A stretch of 64,000 bases of DNA, taken from Cephalotus follicularis. Its lineage: Eukaryota; Streptophyta; Magnoliopsida; Oxalidales; Cephalotaceae. Below the pieces are notes generated by a model that had not been told where the DNA came from, did not search any database, and was given only the letters and a program-made list of their open reading frames with translations. Below are positions 30,948-43,018 of the stretch, one piece after another. The stretch spans positions 178,388 through 242,387 of the forward strand of contig BDDD01001482.1 of assembly GCA_001972305.1 (NCBI GenBank). The letters run 5' to 3'. The position numbers were made by a program, and so were the translations under genes. Each line of letters starts with the position of its first letter. Within the stretch, counting starts at the first letter, position 1.

Positions 30948-33331
30948 TGTCACATCTCGTTTCTTCATTTAACACATGGTTAATACAATTAATCCAGTAT
31001 TTATCAATAATTGAAAACTTTTACACTTTTGTGGAAGCATAATGATACTAGATTGTCCAAAGAGTATACACATGCAGCCCATACTACATGCTTAAACTTA
31101 TACAAATCAAAGTTATATATTACATATTGATAATGTAAATATAACATAACAAGGTATGACTTAATTACAATTACAACCTTAGATAAAACCTTCAAGCAAA
31201 GCTTCAACAGCACTTGACCCAATCCCTTGCTTGTCAATTTGAAATTTTTAAGTATTAGCCTCGACTAAGTAGGAAATATGCATGAGAACGAATATACAAA
31301 TGTAATCATGCATGATAGTTCACATTTCAGTACAGTATATATATAAAGCAATATATATAAGAATCCATGCCAAGTGGCTACAATCAGTCATATATCAAAA
31401 ATACCACAAAGGGTACAAACAGTACAGTTATCGAAAGACCAGTAAGGTGTCACACGTCGCTACCTCCTAGCCCCAACAATGCACCACCTAACTATCACCA
31501 TAGGCTACAATGATGACAGAAAAGGTAAACAATATTGCCAACACTTAGCGGGCAATTAACAGTCAAGATCTGTATTACAGATAAGTTTTGTGTATAAGCT
31601 TTAGCCAACTCCTGGCACCCAGGCCCACCTATGTAGTCAGTGATACACTTCGATCACTAGACCATCAAACTATCAAACACAATTAGTACAGTTATTACAT
31701 ATATAATGTAATATAAATAGTGGTCTCATTTATAGAGAAATAGTAACAATATCGGTGTATAACCGTAACAGTAATTCTCATTTTGAGAAAACAGTACAAT
31801 GGAAAACCTTTAATTGTGCATATAGCACACAGTCCTTGAAAACCTTAAATAGTAGTTTTATATAAAATACTTTCATAGATATGAAATATGGATAACAGTA
31901 AACAATATGCAATATGCATAATAGTATAATCATTAGCAATTCAAGAATTAAAACAGTGAATAACAATAAAATCAATATCAATTTATAGGAATCAAACAGT
32001 AGTATGCATAAGTTATTCAATTTCTATAATCTGACTACACATAGCAAGGATTGATTATTCGAATCATCCCATATGCAAGCTACTGTAATCTCATGATAAT
32101 TAACATAAAAAAGGACGAAAATGTTGATTGTCCAGTCTTAAGCGTCAACTGTTTCTATCAAAGCATCGACAGTTCCTCAAAAAGCGTCGATAGTTATGTT
32201 AAGCGTCGTCGGTTCCCTCACTTGGGCGTCAACAATTTCTATGTAAATCGTCGACAATTCTCCTTAAGCGTCACCACTTTTCTCTTAAGCGTCGACGGTC
32301 CCTTATTAAGCATCGACGGTTGATAGCGTTCATGCAATTTACAGTAAACAGCGCATGAAATTTCACACTTCATATCAGTCTAATATCAATATACATATGC
32401 ATATAAACTATCCTAACACAAAAAACATGTCATAAATCCTACCTTAGTTGCTTTCCCATAATCAATTTGGATTGATTCTTCACCTTACACTCCTATACAC
32501 CTTCAATTCCAATCAACCTTCAATAATCCCAAAAACCAATCCGATTTGCATGTTAACAGTAGATATAGAACAAAATCATTCCATATCTATAAATTGATTA
32601 AGTATAACCTTAACAGATGAGCTCAATTTAGAGGCTTACCAACCCAATTCGAGTTTCCATTTCAACTTTGAAACTCCATTTTCAGTATGCACACAGTATA
32701 GCTGGATTTCTCTCCTTACCAGACGTCTTCTCACTCTCAGCTCAACTAATAATCATAGCTGATATAAAAGATTTCATTTCAGTAATTCGTCTGATTTCTC
32801 TAACTCGGACTTTTAACATTTCTCTTCTCTTTCTAATTCACTATTTTGTTTTTCTCTTCTTTATCTAACTCACTGTTTTCTTCCAATTTTTTGCAGGTGA
32901 CAACATCTGAAGACACTAATCCTTCCTTTGTTTGTAGCTGGTGACACATTTAGCATTGTTTGACACGTTTCCATAACACGTGTCCAAGTTAAACGCCAGC
33001 CATGCAATTTCTCTATTTTAATCGACATGCATCAGACACCTGTCTAGGCTCAAAGAGTCGACGGTTTTGATTGAGCGTCGATGGTTAGACACCCGCTCAA
33101 AGCATCGATGCTTTGGTATTTGGCATCGACGATTTGGTGACGATTCGGTTTTCTTAAATTTCTTTCAATTATCTTCCATTTCATTCAATTTAGACGTAAT
33201 GCCATACAATTAAGCCTTCAATAACAACTATTAGCTTAATCACTGGATAATCAAGCGTAAATTGAAAATCAATGTATAATTTATTCATCATTTATACAAT
33301 ATACATTAAATTTGAAATTGCGGTTATTACA
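30948..33331 (-). mobile_element. Solo LTR L (family III, 2.38 kb)
   Basis: TGTCACATCTCG...CGGTTATTACA on the plus strand (minus: TGTAATAACCG...TGTGACA). The flanks are ATTTC (30943-30947) and ATTTT (33332-33336), a probable 5-bp duplication with one change. It shares sequence with the LTR at 61520-63163, for example the GTCACATGTCGCTA...CTCCTAGC phrase and the CCAACTCCTGGCACC phrase. There is no coding content. TCGA arrays lie at 32140-32325 and 33055-33140. It splits the coiled-coil pseudogene region. Confidence 0.8.
32140..32325. repeat. GCGTCGACGGTT-type array, 21-bp phase (LTR L)
   Basis: Cores at 32145 (TCAA), 32166, 32187, 32206, 32229 (TCAA), 32251, 32271 (TCAC), 32292 and 32313. Spacings are 21, 21, 19, 23, 22, 20, 21 and 21, averaging exactly 21.0 bp over 168 bp. 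The unit is AAGCGTCGACGGTTCC or similar. Further units lie at 33055-33140. Confidence 0.95.
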
Positions 33332-33831
33332 ATTTTCTAACAATGAAATATTACTCTACTTTAATTCAAGATTTTTCACTTTAATGAAATACAGCTAGTG
33401 TCAGGTGTTTATGAGAACAAAATCGATCATTAGTCATGAGGATGACATGTAGCTCCCTAAACCAATAGCCTAATGAAAGTGATTAACACCTGGTAGGATT
33501 GGACTCTTGATTAGATAAGAGCCTTATAAGTAGACTCAACTATGTAGAGGCTTTCCAAAGTGTTTGAGTCCCACAAGGACTTAAACATACGAGTCTATTA
33601 AGACTCAGGCACATATATGGTAATTTCCAAGTTTGAAATTCCGTTCAAAATTCCTTGGGAATTCCGAACGTTTGCTTTTAATATTCATTGAGAAGGTAAA
33701 TAGTCTGTATTAAATGTTTCTCGTCACTTGAGGGACTCTCCTCACTTGAGGCACATACCTGGGCATTTTTTATCTCCCATTATTCTCTATGACTTTTCAC
33801 TTCCTTTCCCAAAACTTCAAAGAATTCTACA
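33332..33831. other. Non-coding spacer
   Basis: AT-rich, with no supported gene, repeat or RNA. It contains a short duplication of the phrase GAGTCTATTAAGACTCAGG-like text and CACTTGAGG twice near 33725-33750. Confidence 0.5.
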
Positions 33832-34224
33832 ATGGTAGAGTCTTCAAAATCAGTACAGAAAGAACTGGGTGGGATGAAGAAGTTATATTCTTCTATAGTT
33901 TGAGAACTTGAAAGGGATCAGGAGGACCTAGCCTTTTCTGAGGTTCAAGTGCAAATGTGAGACAAGTGTCTTGCTACGTAACAAAAGATCATGGCCATAA
34001 AGGAGGAGCTGGTAGATGTGTCTAGGAAGCACTTTGATGATTATAAGATATCTTGTGATGAGTTGGGAACAATTCAGTTTTCTTATCATAAGGAGGAGGT
34101 TAGGAAGCTTAAACTAAAGTCAAGGGGGATCTATTTTGGACTTGATGCTAATGAGTTTTTTCAGGAGTTGGAGAAATTTTTTTGGCCACAAAATATCTTG
34201 CCTCTTTATAGGAGATCTTTATAG
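33832..34224 (+). pseudogene. Decayed coiled-coil protein gene, part 2
   Basis: ATG at 33832 opens a frame (MVESSKSVQKELGGMKKLYS) with stops at TGA/TAA positions near 33901, 33958 and 33979, followed by 77 open codons: MAIKEELVDVSRKHFDDYK, SCDELGTIQFSYHKEEVRKL, then a C-terminal block NEFFQELEKFFWPQ. It is charged and helical, probably the continuation of 30209-30913 on the far side of solo LTR L. The product is unknown. It lies between the K pol fragment (antisense) and L. Confidence 0.5.
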
Positions 34225-34401
34225 CTTTTGTTTTTTTTTTGTTGACTTTTGCGATGTACTGCTTTGAACATTTAATGAAGCAATAGTCTTGTTTTACAAT
34301 GCTCGCTTTCTTTGCTGTTTTCATGTCTTTATTTCAGTATGCGTAATACTTATTTACATATTGTAGGTCGATTGGTGGCAATTCCAACTCTTAGTGTATA
34401 T

Positions 34402-34807
34402 TTACCTACAATAGCAACTTTCACTGTTTTCTTTAACTATGTAAAGACCTTCCCAATTAAAGGCAAATTTCTGGGTAACTTCACCCCTTCGTACATGATC
34501 GACAGTTTTCATCACCAAGTCTCCTTCATTAAAAACTCTAGGGTGCACCATCTCTACATAGGCTTTAGTAACCCACCTTGTATACATATGCGCCTTATCT
34601 TGAGCACACCGCCTTCGCTTGTCTAAAGCTTCCATCTCTGTTTCTCTGTCAAGCTCTAATTTTGCTGTTAAGGCAATTCTCATTGAAGGGACCTTGATCT
34701 TTGCTGGAATAGCCACCTCTACACCATAAACTAAGGAAAAAGAGGTTGCCCCAATAGCTCCCCGCTTGGATGTGCGATAAGCCCAAAGTCCATGACGGAG
34801 AGAGTCT
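34402..34807 (-). pseudogene. pol: Element K: integrase C-terminal fragment, Tat/Athila-like
   Basis: One minus-strand frame of 135 codons. It starts in DSLRHGLWAYRTSKRG and continues GATSFSLVYGVEVAIPAKI, then RVFNEGDLVMKTVDHVRRG and KFAFNWEGLYIVKENS before a TAA at 34402. The order WAYRTSKR...GATxFSLVYGxEAxxP...NWEGPY is that of the Tat/Athila branch of Ty3/gypsy integrases and differs from the chromovirus copies elsewhere in the window. The rest of K is missing: the H/J LTR abuts at 34808. Confidence 0.8.
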
Positions 34808-35394
34808 TATCACACCCCGAACCGTGGGATGGGCCTGACGCCCCAAGCTGTGCCCGACACGTGGCATACCATACAATAATCACTATTTAATTATCATAAA
34901 AACTTAAAACTTCAAAACACAACCTCATATATGGATATAAAATCCAAATAAATCATGTGGATAAGCCCAGAAATATACATATATATATACATCACTGTTC
35001 ATATTAGCTCTGCGACAAACCGGCAGGTCATATAAATACATAATCCTTACTTTCTGAACTGGTCTTTAGAACTGCACTGCGATGAGAGGGACTTGCACTG
35101 CTCTTATCCTTGGGGACGCTGTGATGTTCCACCTGTACATAAACCTGACACATTCAGAGAATGGGTCAGTAACCCATGGTTGTGTAGGCTACTATATGCA
35201 GAGATGCGCAAACAGAGGAGATATAATATAAATAGAGAAATGCGTGAATGCCATTTATAATACCATCTAGGTTCATATATGCAATAGCTCAAAACATTCA
35301 AGCACATAATGTGTCCTCGGACTACTCTACTCAAGGCAGACCTCAAAATCTTAAGATATATAAGATAGAGGAGTTGGTCCGGCTACTCTGCAAG

Positions 35395-35720
35395 GTTCAC
35401 CCTTATGTTCACCTAAATAGGTCTAATTTCTATGTGAGGTTCACCTTTAGATTCACCTGCAATGTTGAATTCACCCTTAGGTTCACCTACCATGTGGAAT
35501 TCACCCTTAGGTTCACCTGCTATGGCAGAAGTCACCCTTAAGTTCACCTGCTCTGGCAGAATTCATCCTTAGGTTCACCTACTAAGCGGGATTCTCCCGA
35601 GGTTCACCTGCCATGCGAAATTCACCCTTAGGTTCACTTGCTATGGTGGAATTCACCCCATTTTGGGCTCACCTACTAAGGGACAGTCTCTATGCGGGTT
35701 CACTCTTAAGTTCACCTACT
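35395..35720. repeat. ~30-bp minisatellite (CACCCTTAGGTTCACCTGC)
   Basis: About ten degenerate copies of a roughly 30-bp unit whose core is TTCACCCTTAGGTTCACCT, within the H/J LTR. Variants differ in the spacer (CATGTGGAA, TATGGCAGA, and others). Confidence 0.85.
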
Positions 35721-35829
35721 ACAGGACGTCACTAACAAGTCTATATATATCTATATGGTCGAGAATGTGGTCTACTCTACACTCTTTAGGCGCTATACAA
35801 TCGGGCGTTAGTTTCCTCTACGTCTTGAA

Positions 35830-36110
35830 GGAATGGTCTGCTTAGCACGCATGAGGTAGTATGCTCGACGACCATGTGGACTGGTCTACTCGCCAAGCAT
35901 GGACTGGACATGCTTGGCGACCTTATGAGTAGGTATGCTCGGCATACATGAGATTAATGTGCTCGGCCACCATGTGGACTGGTCTTCTCGGCATGCGTGC
36001 AAAGTCATGCTTGGAGACCTTATGGACAGGTCTGCTCGACACGCATGAGCAAGCCATGCTTAGAGACCTTATGTATGGGTCTGCTCGGCATGCACGAGCA
36101 AGTTTGACTT
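35830..36110. repeat. ~50-bp minisatellite (TGCTCGGCATGC)
   Basis: Units alternate CTGCTCGGCATGC...GAGCAAG with CATGCTTGGAGACCTTATG. Neighbouring TGCTTRGAGACC copies at 36008 and 36058 are 50 bp apart. It lies within the H/J LTR. Confidence 0.8.
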
Positions 36111-36866
36111 CGAACGGAGAAGCTCTGAGTCCTCTGGAGACTAGACTGGCTCAGCATTGGGGTTCTCTTCAAAGTACTTATTCAAGTACTGAGCTTAACA
36201 TATCCATTCTAAACACAGAAACAACCAAGATCCTAGTCTAACAAGCACAGTAACAAACACAACAATATCACATCACACCCAACAACGCATACAAAACAAT
36301 CGTACATAAAAAACAATACACACTCATGCTGGTAGGAGCATATAGCAACCTACCTGATATTGGTTGAAAACGGAGATCGCACGACTCTTTACTTAGATTC
36401 TTGGTTTCCGTCTGTCTTTTAATTGTGGCGTACCTTGGATTTCTTTTGCTTCTTCACTCTTCCACTACTCCCTCAGCGCCAGGTTATGGGAATTTATGCA
36501 GGAGCATAGGACACATCGAACACTCCCTAGAAAGCTCCTCTCTTTGCCTTCTTTCTCTCTTTCTCCAACATGTTCTCCACTTTCACTCCTTTCTCTCGAT
36601 TTTTCTAGAATGGGAGTGTGTAGGAATGTCCAAAGCATATCTCTCGGGCGTTGCCTTCCTTTTATAATGGCAGGGAGAAGATTCTAGAGACATTGCCATA
36701 CTTCACATTGCAGGCCTGCCCAAATCCATTGCATTTTAAGCCCAACTATCACTTTCATGGACCATGTCACCTCCACTGTTCATATTCGGCCCAAATGAAG
36801 GGGGATTTAATTTCTTAAGGCCCATAGCACATTTACTTAATAATTATTCATGATCAAGGCATTACA

Positions 36867-36879
36867 TCCTCCCCTGCTT
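36867..36879 (-). promoter_or_regulatory. Polypurine tract of element H/J
   Basis: On the minus strand AAGCAGGGGAGGA directly precedes the LTR start TGTAATGCC. It lies about 30 bases after the pol stop at 36910-36912. Confidence 0.8.
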
Positions 36880-36909
36880 AAGGAAATCTTGTCCCGAGAT
36901 TCTCTAAGG

Positions 36910-37794
36910 TTAGAACAAATGTGGATACATAGCTTTCATATCTTCTTCTCTTTCCCAAGTAACTTCCTCCACTCCGTGGTATTGCCATAGCACATTTATC
37001 AACGTAATGGTTTACTTCTCATCTTTTTAATCCGATGGTCGAGGATCTGGATAGTTACTTCTTCGAAACTCATATCAGTCCTCAATCCCAACGACACCCA
37101 CTACAATACATAAGAAGGATCAGGATGAGACTTCCTCAGCATTGAGACATGAAATACATTGTGTACATCCGCTAGGCTGGGTGCTTAGGCAACTCGGTAG
37201 GCGACTACACCCACTCTCTCAAGGATCTCAAAAGGTCCTATAAATCGAGGGGCTAGCTTTCCTTTCTTGCCGAACCTCATAATTCTTTTAGTTGGGGAGA
37301 CTTTAAGGAATACGTGATCGCCTACGACGAACTGCAACTCTTGCCTGCGGTGATATACATAACTTTTCTGTATGCTTTGTGCTATTAAAAGTCTTTCTCT
37401 AATAACCTTCACCTTCTCAGCTGTTTCTTGTACAAGCTTGGGTCCCACAAGACTCTGTTGGCCAACTTCAAACCAGCAGATTGGAGTCCTACATTTCCAT
37501 CCATAGAAAGCCTCGAATGGTACCATGCCAATGATAGCATGAAAACTGTTATTATACGATAACTCTACTAATGGTAAGTGGTCATCCCAACCGCCCCCCA
37601 ATCTAAAACATATGATAGTAGCATGTCTTCTAGAGTCTGAATAGTCCTCTCAGACTATACATCAGTCTGGAGATGAAAAGTTGTGCTGGAATTCAGCCGA
37701 GTACCAAAAGCTTCTTGCAGTATCCTCCAAAACCGCGATGTCAATTAGGGGTCTCTATTGGACACCACGCTAATGGTACTCCACAGAGCTTGAC
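36910..37794 (-). pseudogene. pol: Element H/J integrase core end and chromodomain (part separated from H by G)
   Basis: Starting at 37794 the minus strand reads a degraded integrase core (CGVPLAWCPIETP, frameshifted, corresponding to the second-Asp region) and then a 138-codon open stretch: [76 protein letters not shown]. After more stops the chromodomain end is readable as WQYHGVEEVTWEREEDMKAM...PHLF with TAA at 36910. The upstream half of the same integrase is found at 56022-56250, on the far side of element G. Confidence 0.88.
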
Positions 37795-39744
37795 TGTAAC
37801 ACCCCCGGATGGCGGGAGTCGTCACATGTCATAATACAAAACCTATCATAACATAGCATAATTTATCTGAACATAAACATAACTTTAACTGAACATAAAC
37901 GTTACTTTATTACCCAAAACGTGGCGGTCATAGCGAAACTGAAAAACTGCTCAAACTTTAATCTTAACATTTTCGAAATCTTAAACATAAATCATGTTCA
38001 AATATTAAACATAAACCATACATATCTTATTGTTCATGACAACTAAAAATCAAAGACACATAAGGATCACACTCCTGGGGATCCATGACATAAGGTGGCC
38101 AACTCTCATTCACACATTCCCTCGCTGCTCCTGATAACCTGCTGCATGGAAAACAAAAACGTGGCTAAGCAAATCTCAGTACGGATAAGGAAAGAAAAAG
38201 CAGTAAACGATAAGTTTAAAAGCAGTAAGATTTCAATAAAATTCGTAACAGGAATCTTAAGCAATTAAAATAGTTTAATCATATTCGAATATCCATAAAA
38301 TACCAAATTTTCATATCTTTCGGAACATACACAAAACATTTCTAAAACATCATTTCATGATTGATAAAGTCATACTGAGCCACATACATATCACATTTCA
38401 TAACATAGATTGGCAAGGAAGGCGCTAATTCCACATGCCCATTAGAATTGCAGTGTACGGCACTACACAAGTCAATTCTCACATATCATTTCATATCACA
38501 TATCATATACTAGAATCGATTGATACGCCTTTATCATACATAGCGGATCCATAAATCCACCTCATGGGATTTATTCATAACATTCAGAGACGCCGTAGAC
38601 TAATCACACCGCTATAGAAGTGTCATGTCCCCGTGCCAGGGCTACGACATGCCTATGGTACGCCCCATAGGTGGGTACAATACTCAGTATTCAATCATTT
38701 CGAAAACATCACTTTAAAACACATAAATATGCCTTCTCAAAACATATTTGAAAGTCGTTCACAACGATATCATAACATACATTTCACAGTCAACACATCA
38801 ACTCATTTATTTTTCGTGATAAAGAGATGATCGTTTCATAACATATCGTAAAGTATAATAGCATAAAAAAAAATAAAGAATAAAGTCAGGAACATTTAAA
38901 TTCATAAAATGTCAAAAACCAACTTCATTTCAGAAATATAATCCAGTTCATTAAACGAAGGAACATCGCATAAAACAAAACTGATTTTAGTTCGATAATC
39001 AGATAGCCAAGGAACGATAGAAATCCGTACCTTATGCGTTCACAAAAGCACTTACGGATAGATTGTTAATTCAAACTCCCCTTTGAAGCACAACAATCTA
39101 AAAGACACCCAAAACCATTCATATAAGGGTCTAAGAAACATTAGAGACATTAAACACAAAACATTAGAGACATTAAACACACTTATTACACTGTTTAGAA
39201 AAGACCTGGATTGATTCGGTGAACAAACGGAGCAAAACAGTTGAAAACAGAAATTTTTCTTGGCAAAACAGCCAGCTGTCACAGGGCTCCAGTCGATTGT
39301 TGAAGCTTGGCAGTCGACTGTTCAATAGGGCCAGCTGACTACTCAACAGAAACAGTCGGCTGTTTTCATATGGCAGCCGACTATTCATCCAAACCAGTTG
39401 ACTGTTCAAAAAAACAGCCAGTTGTTCTGGATGACAGAACAACAGAAAACTTGACATTTTCATTTTAAAAACTACCTAAACATGAATGACAACTTACCAA
39501 AGGCTTATACACATATACACATGACATCATATGACATTTAGACAATGTAAAAACATAGAATCGACATATCTTATGAGACCAGTGACTAAATTCATAGGAA
39601 ACCAAAGTGAACTCTAAACACATGCCTACATTTTAATAATCCAATCTGCTATCCAAGGACATATTCAGTTGCTAAAATTAGATTACAACATATCTATAGT
39701 GTCTAAACATGCTGATAGGCTTAGGAATACAGTGACAAAACAAA
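37795..39744 (-). repeat. Element G 3' LTR, distal part (family II)
   Basis: TGTAACACCCCCGGATGG on the plus strand, matching 53475 onward. It contains the conserved ACGCCCCATAGGTGGGTAC phrase and a CAGTCGACTG array at 39265-39435. It is interrupted after ACAAA (39740-39744) by F and continues at 47918. Confidence 0.88.
39265..39435. repeat. CAGTCGACTG-type array (G 3' LTR)
   Basis: Nine or so units including CCAGTCGATTG, GCAGTCGACTG, CCAGCTGACTA, ACAGTCGGCTG, GCAGCCGACTA and CCAGTTGACTG, about 20-22 bp apart. The same array in the 5' LTR is at 54925-55095. Confidence 0.9.
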
Positions 39745-42700
39745 TGTCACACCCCGTTTTCCAAATGACGTATAAGTGGTAGCAATTAACATAAATAATC
39801 CGGCTTATCAAATATTACGATAAATTTTTAAACCTTTTAAAACTGATATATCAGTTGCGGAAGCCATTTAATATAAGCCGAACTAGCAACGTAACACGCA
39901 TCCCATACTACGTGTTACAAAAAAAACATCATTGTTAATTGCTCACAAAATGGAGCGTGAATTAACCTTCGTTTTTAAACCATAAATATCTCCCAAGAGG
40001 AATTCACATATATAATCAAACCCAAAACATTGCTCCAAACTCAAATACAAAATTATCCAAATTGAACAAGTACAAAACATCAAACTCTCCAACACGAGTA
40101 GGATTATCATAATACATAAATCAGCTTAAACAACCTTCAAATAGCAGCTCCCAAATAGACTTAACCGACTTGTCCGATTGTCTCCGTCAATCTGAAATAG
40201 TAGGGGGTAGCCTTTGTCCTCACTCGGCTAAGTATATAATACATTTTTGGATCAAGTAATGAATGACATGATATGAATGCATTCATGATACAGTACATAA
40301 ATAACACGGGATATACATAATCATATATATATATATATATCCACACGCAGGTATCACCCGAGGGTCACAATAGTACAAGTACGAGATTATCCCCAAATGG
40401 GCCAGATACAGCGATCAAGTCACTAAGGACCCATCAAGCCAGATCAAAGTTGCTGACACCCAGGCTCAACAACCGGTTACTTACACAACAGTGCTTAGCA
40501 ACCAAATGGGAGTCCCTAGCTACTTGCCCAGCAGAGCTCAGTAACCATTCGTGGAAAACCCTAGCTAGTTACTCAGCAGAGCTTAGTGGCTACCGTATAT
40601 GGAACTTCCAACTGCTTTCCCATCAGAGCTTAGTAGCGAAATTCCTGGCTACTTACCCAACAGAGTTTAGTAACCCAAACAAGCCATCACAAGTAATTAA
40701 CATATAAGAAATACTTGCAATCAAAACATCCCTAAATGGGCATCAGTCCTTTTAAACATGGTTCACCGTTTCAGCTACTCACCCAACAGAGTTTAGTAGT
40801 TATCAAAATTTCACAGTCCTTCTCAAGAAATTTATAAGTATAAAATCTTGGAACATATATATAATTTCGTTCAAATATATATAATAATCCTTTTCAATCC
40901 TTTTCAAGTAGTTTAGTGTATCATAAAATACTTGAAACCATATATTTTAAAAATATACTCCGGTCCTTCAAAAATACTCATATCCGTATAATATAATGTT
41001 AATTATGTGAAACCGTTTCGCAATCCTCTTTGAAAAATATTCATTTCCGTCATAATCCATTTTCAAAGTAATTTATTATATATAAAATACTTGTCAATAT
41101 CACATTTATTCAAATGTATAACTAGTCTTTGCACGGTATTTAATCTTTTGAAATTACTTACTTCCGTATACATAATTTCAAGCATTTAAAATCATTTGTA
41201 TAGTCCTTTTTAGGAAATATACATTTCCACACAATATCATATACATATTTCTCAAATCTAAATCATTTAAGAAATTATGCGGTATCACAACAAAGAAAAT
41301 CACAGCAGTATTTAATGCAACCATATGCTCAAACATGCCTCAGGTCGCTTCTAGATTCGTTCCGGAGCTAATAGGTCCAAAATGGGTCAAACCATACAAC
41401 CCAGGAGTAAAGACGTCGATGTCTTTCCCAACCGCGTCGATGTCCATTGCCCCAAAAGCGTCGAGGTTCATTCCCAAAGTCACAGCTTGAAACAGCACGA
41501 ATGCATCGACGTTTTTCTGTAGGCGTCGATGCCTACGAACCAAAACCCTTAGGCATCGACGTTTATCACCACGCATCGACGTTTAAGGTAGGAACCTTAA
41601 CACGTCCTTGCGTCATGTACAAGACCTGATGCATGGCAACCAAAGACGTCGATGCCTTCCATAGACGTCGATGCTTAAGTGGTACCAGAAGGTGTCGCCT
41701 CAACCAAACTCCATTTAAAAGAAGAATCCATCGTCCATCCAGGCATATACTTCCCAGATATACCACTTATGGCGTAACACGCACCCCAGGTTATCCATAT
41801 GTATAACCAAACCATCAACTCATCCAAAGTTCACAAGTCTAGAAGCAAACGTTGCAGTTCTGTAAATGTTTGAAATAGACATCGACGCTTAACTAAGACG
41901 TCGACGTCTATCATCTCATCGCCTAAAGACATCGATGCTTATCAACAAAGCATCGACGTGCAAGAGTCCAGAACACTGTCTCTTTTGCTCTATCCACAAC
42001 CAGGGGTGCTCAACCCATATACACATACAATCAAGCATGGTATTCACCCAGAAATCAACCTGCATATATAGTCTACACCAACAGGTGTTCATATCATCAA
42101 TCAAACATTTAGTTCAAATCCCAACCAGCATGCAAGTCATGCATTTCATTCATGGCAGCACATTAACTTTGAACTCAAATATGTACATATAATTCCCCTA
42201 CCTCTGGTTTCAAGTTACAAACCTTGAAAGTCCACCTCTTTGTGTTCCAAGGGTTGATCACAGCAGCTCCAAGGTTGTCCCATTGCTGCAAGTCTCCAGC
42301 TCCAAGTTTCCCAAAAGCTCCACTGGTCCAGTAATGGCAGAAATCATCACTCACTGTTTCTTTCTTTCCTTATCAACACTCAGGTGTTTAACCAGACAAG
42401 CAAGGAAGAGAGAGCATTTATTCTGGAGAACTCTCTCCCTTCACTACCATCCTCGTTGCATGCATTTGCAGGCTCCATTTCCCCATTTCCCCATTCCTTC
42501 TCTCCTTGTTTCCTTCTTCCTTTTTCCTCTTTTTTGTCTTTGTTTTCTGCATTTGCAGGTGAGGATGTGTGCCCTTTGCATGCACAAGAGTGAGGACAAG
42601 TTCTGTTGCATGCCTGGTAACATTCCAGCATGCACAACACGTTGCATCTGGTGGCTGCAAAGGCCTTGGATTTCCCCTTCCCTTGCACATTATTCTATCA

Positions 42701-43018
42701 GTTCGTAACGTGACTGATATCCTTTTGAAAGGCGTTGACGTCTTTCCTTAGACGTTGATGTCTTTTCCTATTTGTATCAGGGAGTCGATGCCTTCATATG
42801 CTTCGACGTGCATGTGCATGCATTTACGTGCGCCGTTCGCGCCCATAGGCATCGACGTCTGTACAAAGACGTCGATGCATTTAGTCCAAAACTGCACCGT
42901 TTTGTCTCAAATTGCATCATTTAGAATTTCTTTATTATCCCAATCATTCCAATTAACTCAATAATAATATTTCAATGAAATTGAAATATCACATCATGCA
43001 AAAATCTCGGGCGTTACA
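39745..43018 (-). repeat. Element F 3' LTR (family I, 3.27 kb)
   Basis: On the minus strand it begins TGTAACGCCCGAG after the polypurine tract and ends GGGGTGTGACA. It contains an AT dinucleotide run near 40326, and TCGA arrays at about 41410-41680, 41875-41965 and 42725-42885. It has one more array unit than the partner LTR (two GACGTCGATGC motifs at 41646-41673, one at 46568). Confidence 0.9.
41410..42885. repeat. TCGA-core arrays of F 3' LTR
   Basis: Three clusters of GACGTCGATGTCTTT-like units (41410-41680, 41875-41965, 42725-42885). In the third the central TCGA is partly lost (GGCGTTGACGTC, GACGTTGATGTC), where the partner LTR still reads GGCGTCGACGTC (47630) and GACGTCGATG (47650). 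Confidence 0.88.

Larger units (their letters stand above)
34808..36866 (-). repeat. Element H/J 3' LTR (family IV-like, 2.06 kb)
   Basis: On the minus strand it starts TGTAATGCCTTGATC directly after the polypurine tract of J and ends GGGGTGTGATA at 34808, where TG has become TA on the plus strand. It carries two minisatellites (about 35395-35720 and 35850-36110). Several phrases resemble solo LTR C. Its 5' partner is not in the window. Confidence 0.8.

Noticed and set aside
35948..36241. 97-codon ORF with repeated LLDTHEQ-like text
   Set aside because: It is the translation of the 50-bp minisatellite in the H/J LTR.
42380..42690. Overlapping 67-102-codon ORFs on the minus strand of the F LTR, with copies at 47254-47587
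   Set aside because: They lie in the LTR near a pyrimidine-rich stretch, overlap in several frames, and show no domain or consistent start between the two LTRs.
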